Shown piece after piece: positions 1 through 5,727 of a stretch of 9,339 nt of DNA. The translations under genes and the position numbers were made by a program. Source of the DNA: Acetobacterium sp. (GTDB lineage: Bacteria; Bacillota; Clostridia; Eubacteriales; Eubacteriaceae). Location of the stretch: NCBI GenBank assembly GCA_022013395.1, contig JAKLQL010000520.1, positions 1 to 9,339 of the forward strand, read 5' to 3'. Positions within the stretch are counted from its first letter, which is position 1. Every line of letters begins with the position of its first letter. Below the pieces are notes generated by a model that was not told the DNA's origin, did no database searches, and saw only the letters and a list, made by a program, of their open reading frames with translations.

Positions 1-78
1 CAGCGCTCCCATAAAAATTCCCAGGAGATACACCGCCATGATCAGGCCATAGTTGAATTTTTTATTTTGATTGGTCAT
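1..78 (-). CDS. MFS transporter, N-terminal fragment (drug-efflux type, runs off window)
   Basis: The gene begins with ATG at 76-78 and leaves the window at base 1, so only 26 codons are visible. The peptide starts MTNQNKKFNYG and continues into a hydrophobic stretch ending GIFMGAL, which fits a short cytoplasmic tail followed by the first transmembrane helix of a major facilitator superfamily protein; the FMGAL ending resembles DHA2-type multidrug exporters. A purine-rich AAAGGACGG lies upstream of the start as a ribosome binding site. The start is 23 nt after the stop of the MarR-family gene, so the two are almost certainly cotranscribed. That regulator-exporter pair is a common arrangement in which the MarR protein represses its own efflux pump. 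The family call rests on little sequence plus context; the substrate cannot be inferred. Confidence 0.72.
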   Translation of the reverse strand, partial: MTNQNKKFNYGLIMAVYLLGIFMGAL

Positions 79-101
79 TTCATTTGCCGTCCTTTTGCTT
101 T

Positions 102-542
102 TTATTGGTTGAGCTCACTATTTTTTTCATTGAGCTTGGCCACATTGTCAGCAATAATATTCGTAATCCGTTCATATTGTCTGATGTCTTCGGCACTGAG
201 TCCTTCAAAAAAATACTGATTCCATTCGGTCAACGCCTTTCCCATTTCCCCCAAAATGCTTTGTCCGTCCGGAGCAATCGAGATGAGATTTTCTCGTTTG
301 TTTTCGGGATTCTGATGGCGTTCAATCAGGCCTTTTTCCTCCAGCTTTCGCAGCGTTTTGGCAATTGCTCCTTTATCCAGCATAAAATGCTGGGCAATGG
401 CATCTTGATTCACGCCATTGTTTGAGGCCAAATACATCAGGATCACCTGTTCAGGAAATCCCACCCCAAAATCACGCAAACGGTGTTCGCAAAACACCTT
501 ACTATGACGTACTATAATTGAAAGATTGTTCATCAACATCAT
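102..542 (-). CDS. MarR-family winged-helix transcriptional regulator
   Basis: A 146-residue protein, the usual MarR length. Residues about 43-95 form the winged helix: NQDAIAQHF is the first HTH helix, DKGAIAKTLRKLEEKG (56-71) the recognition helix, and NPENKRENLISIAPDG (78-93) the beta wing with a basic tip. The N- and C-terminal helices would form the dimer interface. MarR dimers bind palindromic operators and usually repress their own operon until a small ligand or oxidant releases them. The single cysteine, C18, lies in the N-terminal helix region; a redox role as in OhrR is possible but unsupported. Three ATGs compete at 542, 539 and 533. The GAGG of the ribosome binding site (546-549) is only 3 nt from the first but 6 nt from the second, so 539 may be the true start. 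The MFS gene follows after 23 nt, and a perfect dyad overlaps the promoter. Confidence 0.93.
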   Translation of the reverse strand: MMLMNNLSIIVRHSKVFCEHRLRDFGVGFPEQVILMYLASNNGVNQDAIAQHFMLDKGAIAKTLRKLEEKGLIERHQNPENKRENLISIAPDGQSILGEMGKALTEWNQYFFEGLSAEDIRQYERITNIIADNVAKLNEKNSELNQ

Positions 543-559
543 TCACCTCAAATTTCAAA

Positions 560-600
560 AAGATAGTTGTCGTTACAATTGTTGTAACGACAACTATCTT
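560..600. promoter_or_regulatory. Perfect 19-bp inverted repeat, probable MarR operator
   Basis: The arms AAGATAGTTGTCGTTACAA (560-578) and its exact reverse complement (582-600) are separated by 3 bases. Each arm contains a smaller dyad, TTGT-N4-ACAA, at 567-578 and 582-593, with centres 15 bp apart. The element begins inside the -10 box, covers the predicted transcription start, and ends 18 bp before the first ATG of the MarR gene. A bound dimer, or two, would block RNA polymerase. There is no U-run after the dyad on either strand, so it is not a terminator. Binding by the downstream MarR protein is inferred from position and symmetry. Confidence 0.85.
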
Positions 601-624
601 AGCATGATTTATATTGATTGTCAA
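596..624 (-). promoter_or_regulatory. Sigma-A promoter of the MarR-MFS operon
   Basis: Reading the minus strand, a perfect -35 TTGACA (624-619) is followed by a 17-nt spacer and the -10 TAAGAT (601-596). Transcription would start near 589. The last five bases of the -10 box are also the first bases of the operator arm, which is an ideal repressor position. Confidence 0.8.
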
Positions 625-628
625 TTAA

Positions 629-666
629 AAACACTTCCCATTTGCTTTGCAATTCAGGAAGTGTTT
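629..666 (-). terminator. Rho-independent terminator of the zinc-ribbon gene
   Basis: On the minus strand AAACACTTCC (666-657) pairs with GGAAGTGTTT (638-629). The 18-nt loop holds a small TTGC/GCAA hairpin. The stem runs into a T5 tract and then AATTGACA. It lies about 100 nt beyond the stop of the zinc-ribbon gene and just upstream of the -35 box of the MarR operon, so it insulates the two transcription units. Confidence 0.68.
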
Positions 667-764
667 AATGATCGAATGATAAAATTGTACTTTCTTATTC
701 CATTGAGCTGGCAGATGTACCAGAACCTAACAAATATGTTAGCCGATCAATCTGTATTTCATTT

Positions 765-1427
765 TTATTTAAACAGCAGATTGTTGCAATTTTCGCATCG
801 CTCGTTTGAAATCGGATTTTCTGTCAGACATACATTACAGTAGATTATCTGATCTTTAGATTTATCATATTTTTCATAGGTCGCCAAGCCTACATAATAT
901 CGCACCCGGTCTCCGATATTATAATAGTCATACATTTCTCTGCGATTCTGATAAATCATTGGATGCTTTTGACCATCGCTTTTTTCAATCATAAGTACAT
1001 AATCGGTATCAATATGATCTGACTCTTCTTCGGCTGTTTCTTTCTGATATTTCTCGGTAATTACACCTTCCCAGATCTGATTTCTCCGGTTCTTTATGAA
1101 AATCATATTGATAACCACCATCAACATACCCAAAACTAAACCAATAATTAGCCCACCGACAAGGGACATCGTTTTCAAAAACAATCCCGCAATGAGAAAG
1201 CCAAGTGGAAACACCAGCACCAAAGCCCAGACGTATCCGATGAACGATTTGTTTTTCTTTTTAACCACAGCAACGATCTCAGGGTTCTGATAACACGTTG
1301 ACCAACCGACAAGACTTGTCTTACCTTCTGATGGAGATATTAACGTTTCATTTTTTAACGTGGCCGCGCATTGACTGCAAAACTCTGAATTCTCAGTTAT
1401 TTGTGTACCGCATTTTTTACATATCAT
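765..1427 (-). CDS. Membrane protein with a zinc ribbon at each end, unknown function
   Basis: A 220-residue protein. An N-terminal zinc ribbon uses C3, C6, C17 and C20 (ICKKCG...FCSQC). A linker to about residue 60 is followed by two hydrophobic segments, about 63-84 and 86-111, probably a helical hairpin, closed by the positive IKNRRN. Residues about 120-190 form a soluble, probably beta-rich domain ending in NIGDRVRYYVGLATYEKY, like the small barrel modules of other bacterial membrane proteins of unknown function. A second ribbon uses C197, C200, C211 and C214 (YCNVC...CENC). With two TM helices both ribbons would face the same side, presumably the cytoplasm. The ATG at 1425-1427 follows AAAGGAGAG by a good distance. 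The gene stands alone, with its own terminator. I do not recognise a named family, and no enzymatic motif is visible. Confidence 0.85.
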   Translation of the reverse strand: MICKKCGTQITENSEFCSQCAATLKNETLISPSEGKTSLVGWSTCYQNPEIVAVVKKKNKSFIGYVWALVLVFPLGFLIAGLFLKTMSLVGGLIIGLVLGMLMVVINMIFIKNRRNQIWEGVITEKYQKETAEEESDHIDTDYVLMIEKSDGQKHPMIYQNRREMYDYYNIGDRVRYYVGLATYEKYDKSKDQIIYCNVCLTENPISNERCENCNNLLFK

Positions 1428-1723
1428 AGGGGTCTCTCCTTTTTGTGAATCACATAAAAACAGGCATTTCAGTTTTTCGTGTACTTAAAGCGTTTTCTAT
1501 GACATTCGATCGCGTTGTTAACTATGTAATAACCACAGACTATTTTTACTTTTTATACAGTGAAACAATAACGTACTTCATTAATTATATCATTAGTATT
1601 TTACTTAATCCAGAAAACATCCAAAAAACACTAAAGAATTTGAAGATTATCGAAAACAGTATCCCCTCATCTTGTGCTTTCGTTTTAGAAAAAGGAATCG
1701 ATACAACAAATTAGTTTTTTCAA
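1428..1723. other. AT-rich gene-free spacer upstream of the zinc-ribbon gene
   Basis: This stretch holds the ribosome binding site AAAGGAGAG of the zinc-ribbon gene and a candidate promoter at 1584-1612. The only open frame of length (plus strand, 1445-1714) begins with GTG, has no ribosome binding site, and encodes a low-complexity aromatic and isoleucine-rich peptide that resembles no family I know. I therefore treat it as non-coding. Confidence 0.5.
1584..1612 (-). promoter_or_regulatory. Candidate extended -10 promoter for the zinc-ribbon gene
   Basis: On the minus strand there is a perfect TATAAT (1589-1584) preceded by TGA, giving the extended form TGNTATAAT. A weak -35 TGGATT (1612-1607) lies 17 nt upstream. 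The predicted start near 1577 would give a leader of about 150 nt. The surrounding AT-rich sequence makes chance matches likely. Confidence 0.38.
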
Positions 1724-1786
1724 AAAAACACTCCTCAAACAGATGACGATTTGTATGAAAATCGTTCATCCGTAAAAGGAGCATTT
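1724..1786 (-). terminator. Structured terminator after the URO-D-family gene
   Basis: On the minus strand GCTCCT pairs with AGGAGT at the base (one G-U). An inner stem pairs GATGAACGAT with ATCGTCATC, with one bulged base. The structure is followed by GTTTTTTTG, a T7 tract. It begins about 10 nt after the stop codon of the URO-D-family gene. The plus strand also shows T-runs after the stem (1783-1787 and 1793-1798), so it may work in both directions. Confidence 0.7.
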
Positions 1787-1796
1787 TTGCTATTTT

Positions 1797-2879
1797 TTAA
1801 TTACTATAAAAGATGCGGGATTGTTTATAAAGCTCTTCCCGAAAAGCTGGTGTCACCAGTCCGCCCAATACGGCATAGACGCTGATAAATGACGATTTTC
1901 CGGGGACACAGACTTTTTCTGCGAATTGTCGGGCAATTTCACGCTGATCTTCTTCGCTGGTTGTTTCCGGATCAAAGCTCTCTGGTATCAGTCCCAGGCA
2001 GATTTTATCGCCATAGGTTTCAAAAAGCTTGATCGTATCGTTCATGTTCTGAGGACTCCAGGAGTCCCAGCCGGCATCCAGAATACATTGAATGCGGGAC
2101 TCAATGTGACCACAACTGTGGAGATCTGCCCAGAGGCCTTTTGAATGAATATGATCGGTGAGTTTTCTCATATAGGGTACAATCATTTCCTGGGCGGTTG
2201 CTTCAGAGAAGAAAGGCGACCGTTGCGAACCCCAGTCATCATGGATGGTAAACCCATCAATGTAATCAAAATGCTCAACGAATTTATCCACGATGCGGCA
2301 AGCCAAATCAGTGGTTGCTTCAAAAATTTCTTTAACAGCATCGGTTTGATCTTCATCAATCAGGGCTTCAGCAGCTCCTTCAAATCCCATAAACGAAATC
2401 AATCGTTCAAACCACCATCCGTTAATTTGCCAAGCCAGAATAAAGGCATTGCCATTTAAAAAAGTTCCATTATTTGCTTTTGCGCTTCCTTCCCAGTCCC
2501 AACTGTCAATATCTGGGAATTTGATCACTTCTTTCCAGTCATTGGCATCCTCTAGAATGTGGTTACCGGGTCTGACCATCGAACCCTGAGCGTCGGGTAC
2601 ATATTCCCAGGGAATGCCGAACATATCGATCCCATCTTGAGGGGGCAACATATTCGCTTCAAAAACAAAGGCTCTGGCAATATTATCTGGAACAACTGCA
2701 GGACAGAATAAACCGGACTCATTTCCCAGACTTTCCCAAACCGGTTCTTTTTTCATGGTTAGTGAATAATTCTCTTTCATGGTCACAGGTGAATCAAAAA
2801 TCGGATCGGTAGTACCAAAAAAATTTGGAATTTCCCCTACAACCTGCAGTTCTTTGGAATCAAATGGTATTTTATTCAT
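1797..2879 (-). CDS. URO-D superfamily protein, probable corrinoid-type methyltransferase
   Basis: A 360-residue protein with the overall pattern of the uroporphyrinogen decarboxylase superfamily (COG0407 type). Recognisable blocks are FGIPWEYVP (87-95), GNAFILAWQINGWWFERL (143-160), the metal- or substrate-site block IHDDWGSQ (212-219), and DLHSCGHIE (252-260). The HxCG in the last block (H254, C256) matches the zinc-binding H-x-C of methylcobamide:CoM-type and O-demethylase methyltransferases. The third ligand is unclear: C294 and C324 are candidates. Such enzymes move methyl groups between a substrate or carrier and a corrinoid protein; true heme-pathway HemE is less likely because the HxC motif is present and no heme genes adjoin. 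No corrinoid protein or partner methyltransferase is adjacent, so the substrate is unknown. The start at 2879 follows TTGGAGGCAG. The gene is monocistronic, with a long leader upstream and a terminator downstream. Confidence 0.85.
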   Translation of the reverse strand: MNKIPFDSKELQVVGEIPNFFGTTDPIFDSPVTMKENYSLTMKKEPVWESLGNESGLFCPAVVPDNIARAFVFEANMLPPQDGIDMFGIPWEYVPDAQGSMVRPGNHILEDANDWKEVIKFPDIDSWDWEGSAKANNGTFLNGNAFILAWQINGWWFERLISFMGFEGAAEALIDEDQTDAVKEIFEATTDLACRIVDKFVEHFDYIDGFTIHDDWGSQRSPFFSEATAQEMIVPYMRKLTDHIHSKGLWADLHSCGHIESRIQCILDAGWDSWSPQNMNDTIKLFETYGDKICLGLIPESFDPETTSEEDQREIARQFAEKVCVPGKSSFISVYAVLGGLVTPAFREELYKQSRIFYSN

Positions 2880-3160
2880 TATTATTCTGCCTCCAACTAT
2901 AATTATTTAGTTTTGTAGTTTTATACATTTGAACATCCTTCTTAGCTGACATCGGTGATCAGGTTTTAGGCCGACACTTTTTGTCTGAATGGAATCAAAG
3001 ATGTTTCTGTTTTTTTGTGCGAACGCCGTATTAGCAATCGTTTTCAAGTGATGCAAGTAAACATGCTAGTTATCAGAACGGATGTGAAGCTGATCAATTC
3101 GCCACGATCCATTTTCAAATTAAATGCATTTAATATAATATAAACTTAACAGGTTAAATT
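2880..3160 (-). promoter_or_regulatory. Long 5' leader of the URO-D-family gene (about 280 nt)
   Basis: Predicted transcription from the promoter at 3167-3195 leaves about 280 untranslated bases before the ATG. They contain the ribosome binding site GGAGG (spacing 10), a second possible promoter (TTGCAT 3056-3051, 17-nt spacer, TAATAC 3033-3028) and a palindrome at 3119-3134. I see only weak short stems near the ribosome binding site (CTGA...TCAG, about 2947-2963). No cobalamin, SAM, THF or other riboswitch consensus that I can recognise is present. A regulatory RNA is possible but not shown. Confidence 0.4.
3119..3134. repeat. 16-bp perfect palindrome in the URO-D leader
   Basis: ATTAAATGCATTTAAT is its own reverse complement. 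It lies about 35-50 bp downstream of the -10 box of the promoter at 3167-3195, a position suited to a roadblock repressor site. The surrounding region is very AT-rich, so a chance origin is possible. Confidence 0.45.
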
Positions 3161-3161
3161 T
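3142..3161. promoter_or_regulatory. Operator-like dyad at the URO-D promoter start site
   Basis: AAACTTAACAGGTTAAATTT is a 9+2+9 inverted repeat with one mismatched pair. Its core TTAAC-AG-GTTAA is perfect. It begins about 5 bp downstream of the -10 box and so covers the predicted transcription start, as a repressor operator would. The binding protein is unknown; no regulator gene is adjacent to this unit. Confidence 0.45.
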
Positions 3162-3166
3162 ATATT

Positions 3167-3195
3167 ATTGTAATATTTTACGATTTCAAAGTCAA
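3167..3195 (-). promoter_or_regulatory. Sigma-A promoter of the URO-D-family gene
   Basis: The minus strand reads TTGACT (3195-3190), a 17-nt spacer, then TACAAT (3172-3167). Each hexamer matches consensus at five of six positions and the spacing is ideal. It is the best vegetative promoter in the 520-nt gene-free region. Confidence 0.65.
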
Positions 3196-3280
3196 TGTTT
3201 TTTTCCCTTATATTCTCTTTTTTGCGTTTTTTCTATTATAAATTAAATATTATTGATAGATATGTTGAGATTCACTATAA

Positions 3281-3298
3281 TTTTAATTGCAATTAAAA
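3281..3298. repeat. 18-bp perfect palindrome abutting a terminator
   Basis: TTTTAATTGCAATTAAAA is exactly self-complementary. Its last four bases overlap the A-run that forms the base of the adjacent terminator stem. It is entirely A/T except for the central GC, so it may be a protein site, a DNA-bending element or simple AT composition. Confidence 0.4.
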
Positions 3299-3335
3299 AA
3301 GCAAACGTGCGAGTGATACCTCGTTTGCTTTTTTT
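3295..3335. terminator. Bidirectional intrinsic terminator closing the GNAT/ARH operon
   Basis: A6-GCAAACG (3295-3307) pairs with CGTTTGC-T7 (3322-3335) around a 14-nt loop. The loop offers an alternative inner pairing, CGAG with CTCG. The stem is flanked by an A-run on one side and a T-run on the other, so RNA from either strand ends in a U-tract. On the minus strand it lies about 65 nt beyond the stop of the 78-residue gene and ends that operon. Confidence 0.85.
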
Positions 3336-3357
3336 ATTTCATTAATACCCAACACTG

Positions 3358-3399
3358 ATCATCTGTTTTGATAACCATGATCTCATCATTGTTTTGATA
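3358..3399. repeat. Two short direct repeats next to a stop codon
   Basis: TGTTTTGATA occurs at 3364-3373 and again at 3390-3399, a 26-bp period. Each copy is preceded by a similar ATCAT(C) sequence. The second copy ends against the stop codon of the 78-residue gene. The pair lies between that stop and the terminator, and no function is evident. Confidence 0.4.
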
Positions 3400-3636
3400 T
3401 TATCGCATCATATTACGCAGTGTCAATTCTTTTAAGACCTCCCCAACTTGCATTTGCTCAACTTTTACATTGGGATGATTATCGGCATAGTAATAATCCT
3501 TAATTGGACAATAATCATCCGGACCGATTTTTCTTTTGCGAACAACCTTTATGTAATCATTCACGGTCACAATGCCCGCTTCGATGTCTTCATTAATTTC
3601 CTGGATTAGATTTTCGTATTCCAAAATAAAAGACAT
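3400..3636 (-). CDS. Small acidic protein of unknown function
   Basis: A 78-residue protein that I do not recognise. It begins MSFILEYENLIQEINEDIEAG, probably helical and acidic. A basic patch VVRKRKIG and a tyrosine-rich segment DDYCPIKDYYYADN (about 40-53) follow, and it ends with a probable helix VGEVLKELTLRNMMR. There is one cysteine, and no signal peptide or membrane segment. The ATG at 3634-3636 is preceded by GAGGTGGTGAGAAA, a good ribosome binding site, which supports a real gene. It lies 67 nt after the ARH-GNAT gene and before a strong terminator, so it is probably the last gene of that operon. I see no terminator in the 67-nt gap. A role connected with ADP-ribose or acetyl transfer could be proposed from context only. 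Confidence 0.65.
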   Translation of the reverse strand: MSFILEYENLIQEINEDIEAGIVTVNDYIKVVRKRKIGPDDYCPIKDYYYADNHPNVKVEQMQVGEVLKELTLRNMMR

Positions 3637-3703
3637 TTTCTCACCACCTCGATTAATTCAATACTTTTTTCACTGGGATTAGCCTCTGATCGATAAGCCA
3701 GGT

Positions 3704-5032
3704 TTAAAAATACGCTGGCATTCGATCAATCGAAACCTCGAGCAGATTGTGCCAGTCCAGCTCTCCGCATCTGACCATACACGGACTTTTTCCGCTTTTC
3801 TGCAGTTCTTTTGGGAGCAAACTGAAGCCCAGTTTTTTGTAAAAATCCGGATTGATATCAGAGAAGAGAAAAATCAACGCATCTTCGTCTTTTTCAATCT
3901 GCTTAATACAGTTTTTCAACAGCATCGTTGCATAACCTTTACCAGTATGGGGTTTGGGAGTGAGCACCGAACCGATGCCGTAAATGGGTTTCCCCATAAT
4001 TGCTTCCAAGTTCAAAACGATCAACGAACTGACGATTTTCCCCTCCAAATCGATGACAAAACGTTTTCCAAAGTGGTCTTCTTTTGAGTTGTCCCGGACG
4101 TATTCTTCTAAGGTTCTGTTTTTCGACCACTCCTGGTAACCATCCCTGAATAGGAGTTCTCGCTCCTCAGGGTTTGCTTCTCTAATAACGATTGTTCGAG
4201 GACCGGTTTTAAGATAGCTTTGCCATTCATCATAAATCTCGCGAAGATCCGCATCTAGATGAGACAGCGCTTTTTCTTCCAGTTCTTTTGGCACCTCATA
4301 ATATGCCTCGGCAATGGCGCCGGTGATGGCAGCCAGAGTGTCGCTATCACCACCTACCGAAATAGCTGTCCGGATGGCATCATCAAAGGAAGTCGATTCC
4401 CAAAAAGCCTGGATAGCCTGGGGCACCGTTTCCTGACAGGTTTCGTTAAACTGGTAGGTGTCTCGGATCTCATCGATGGTAAAATCCAGCTGATAATAAC
4501 AAGTATTGATCCGGTCCCGGATGGCATCTTTGCCTGCACCATTTCGGGCCATGTAAATGGCCACCGCAACAGCTTCAGCGCCCTTTAGACCTTCAGGGTG
4601 ATTATGGGTAACCCGGGTAATCACTTCTGATAGTATCCGCGCTTCGGCTTCGGATCTTGCGGCAAAGGCGGCTGGACTAATACGCATGGCCGCACCATTG
4701 CCAAAGCTGTTATAGGGTTGGGGACATTCGCTGAAAATCCAGCGCCCAAACCGACCACCATAACCACAGTGAGGATAGTTCCGGCCGATTTCCGGCATGG
4801 TTTTAATTGTTAGTGTTTCAACCCGCCGATAGTATTCTCGATTACTGATCCCATTTTCCAACGGCAGACAGCCATATTTGCCGGCTTCCATAATCGCTTT
4901 GGCCACCGCCAGAGTCATAATACTGTCATCAGTAACCTCACAGGTCTCCGCAAACAGCTCAAAGTCTTTGCTTCGATGATTATTGAATTCAAAACGGGAA
5001 CCGGCAATGTCCCCGATAATTGCACCAAGCAT
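3704..5032 (-). CDS. ADP-ribosylglycohydrolase fused to a GNAT acetyltransferase
   Basis: A 442-residue, two-domain, presumably cytoplasmic protein. Residues 1-270 are a complete ADP-ribosylglycohydrolase (DraG/ARH family): GDIAGSRFEF (7-16), the metal ligands TDDS (34-37), the GYGGRFGRW block (90-98), GNGAAMR (111-117), THNHPEG (142-148), and the second metal-binding motif GGDSDT (227-232). All acidic residues needed for the two Mg ions appear present, so it should remove ADP-ribose from proteins or small molecules. Residues about 279-420 are a GNAT domain with the acetyl-CoA loop PHTGKGYATMLL (361-372) and the typical FYKKLGF (397-403). Stand-alone bacterial ARH proteins of this type are about 260 residues, so the C-terminal 170 are an addition. 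AAAAGGAGAG precedes the ATG. The gene begins 15 nt after the stop of another GNAT gene, clearly the same operon. The frame is continuous, with no sign of a recent frameshift. Confidence 0.92.
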   Translation of the reverse strand: MLGAIIGDIAGSRFEFNNHRSKDFELFAETCEVTDDSIMTLAVAKAIMEAGKYGCLPLENGISNREYYRRVETLTIKTMPEIGRNYPHCGYGGRFGRWIFSECPQPYNSFGNGAAMRISPAAFAARSEAEARILSEVITRVTHNHPEGLKGAEAVAVAIYMARNGAGKDAIRDRINTCYYQLDFTIDEIRDTYQFNETCQETVPQAIQAFWESTSFDDAIRTAISVGGDSDTLAAITGAIAEAYYEVPKELEEKALSHLDADLREIYDEWQSYLKTGPRTIVIREANPEERELLFRDGYQEWSKNRTLEEYVRDNSKEDHFGKRFVIDLEGKIVSSLIVLNLEAIMGKPIYGIGSVLTPKPHTGKGYATMLLKNCIKQIEKDEDALIFLFSDINPDFYKKLGFSLLPKELQKSGKSPCMVRCGELDWHNLLEVSIDRMPAYF

Positions 5033-5047
5033 AGCTCTCTCCTTTTC

Positions 5048-5650
5048 TTATAAATGCATCATACAGTAACAGGTCAACTCCATCTCGTCTGAAGAATGGG
5101 ATTCCATTAGTTGGAAACCAAAGTGTTCGTAAATCGGTAGGTTATCTGGATTGAAGGTCTCTAGAATGATGGGCTCTTTTTTCGTAGCGCATTCTTCAAG
5201 AACCGGGGTAATAAGTTTTCGAAAAATGCCGGTTCCTTTGGCAGACTTGTCGGTGACGATCACGAGCAGATGATATACATCGCCATCACAATAAGCGGTT
5301 TGCCAATTTTGAGGAATGATCTGCGACTGTTTGATCGCGCGTTCCTGAATCACCTGCAGCTCTTTTTCTGTCACGATTTCAACAAGTTTCCGAGATGATT
5401 GCTGCATCACGTTGATGAGCCGGTCTTCCGGTAATTCCTTGGTGGAGTAGCCAATCAGCAGCCCTTTGCCACCTTCCAGGATCTGCACTGCATTTTCTTC
5501 CATAAACGCCTGGATCTGTCCTTCAAACTGTGCTTCAATCAACAGTTCGGCACGATCCAGATCATGCAATTGAAAGATTACCCCGGGATCTTCCATAAAC
5601 CGGTTTTTCATCAATTGGGCGCAGTTTTTTAATTCATGCTCATTTAACAT
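5048..5650 (-). CDS. GNAT-family N-acetyltransferase
   Basis: A 200-residue protein. Its second half carries the GNAT pattern: strand YHLLVIVTD (126-134), the acetyl-CoA pyrophosphate loop SAKGTGIFRKL (136-146), the helix to ECATKK, strand PIILETFN (160-167), and NLPIYEHFGFQL (170-181), whose IYEHFGF is the typical C-terminal GNAT motif. The first half is helical and poorly conserved, as expected for the substrate-binding part. The substrate may be a protein N-terminus, lysine, polyamine or small molecule; nothing in the sequence decides it. There is no signal peptide. The ATG at 5648-5650 follows GGAGAGGGAAAGAAA. It is the first gene of the operon with the ARH-GNAT fusion, whose own GNAT domain is clearly different in sequence, so this is not a simple tandem duplication. 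Confidence 0.9.
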   Translation of the reverse strand: MLNEHELKNCAQLMKNRFMEDPGVIFQLHDLDRAELLIEAQFEGQIQAFMEENAVQILEGGKGLLIGYSTKELPEDRLINVMQQSSRKLVEIVTEKELQVIQERAIKQSQIIPQNWQTAYCDGDVYHLLVIVTDKSAKGTGIFRKLITPVLEECATKKEPIILETFNPDNLPIYEHFGFQLMESHSSDEMELTCYCMMHL

Positions 5651-5727
5651 TTTCTTTCCCTCTCCATATTCCTCTTTAATTACAATTCTAATTGATTTTT
5701 TCGACTTTCACTGACAGGCAGTCCGTC

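Noticed and set aside
526..843. 105-codon plus-strand open frame
   Set aside because: It runs through the MarR operator, the promoter, the terminator and the end of the zinc-ribbon gene. It has no ribosome binding site and no recognisable product.
1445..1714. 89-codon plus-strand open frame in the spacer upstream of the zinc-ribbon gene, followed by a terminator-like stem
   Set aside because: It starts with GTG without a ribosome binding site and its peptide is low-complexity, as AT-rich noncoding DNA would give. The stem that follows is well explained as the terminator of the minus-strand URO-D gene.
3044..3112. 22-codon open frame inside the URO-D leader (minus strand, begins MDRGELISF)
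   Set aside because: No Shine-Dalgarno sequence precedes its ATG (context TTTAATTTGAAA). It shows no run of regulatory codons and no overlap with a visible attenuator hairpin.
3005..3112. Sigma-54 promoter for the methyltransferase-like gene
   Set aside because: A TGGC...GC pattern near 3105-3090 has the wrong GG-GC spacing by one base, and the downstream element lacks the TTGC consensus. The vegetative promoter at 3167-3195 is far better.
2880..3160. Cobalamin, SAM or THF riboswitch in the long leader of the methyltransferase-like gene
   Set aside because: The location is attractive, but I could not find the conserved boxes of these riboswitches, and the stems present are short and weak. 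A covariance-model search (Rfam/Infernal) would settle it.
5048..5650. Tandem duplication of the GNAT domain with the neighbouring fusion protein
   Set aside because: Beyond the shared GNAT loop and the FYKKLGF/IYEHFGF motif, the two domains show no alignable identity by eye, so independent recruitment is likelier.
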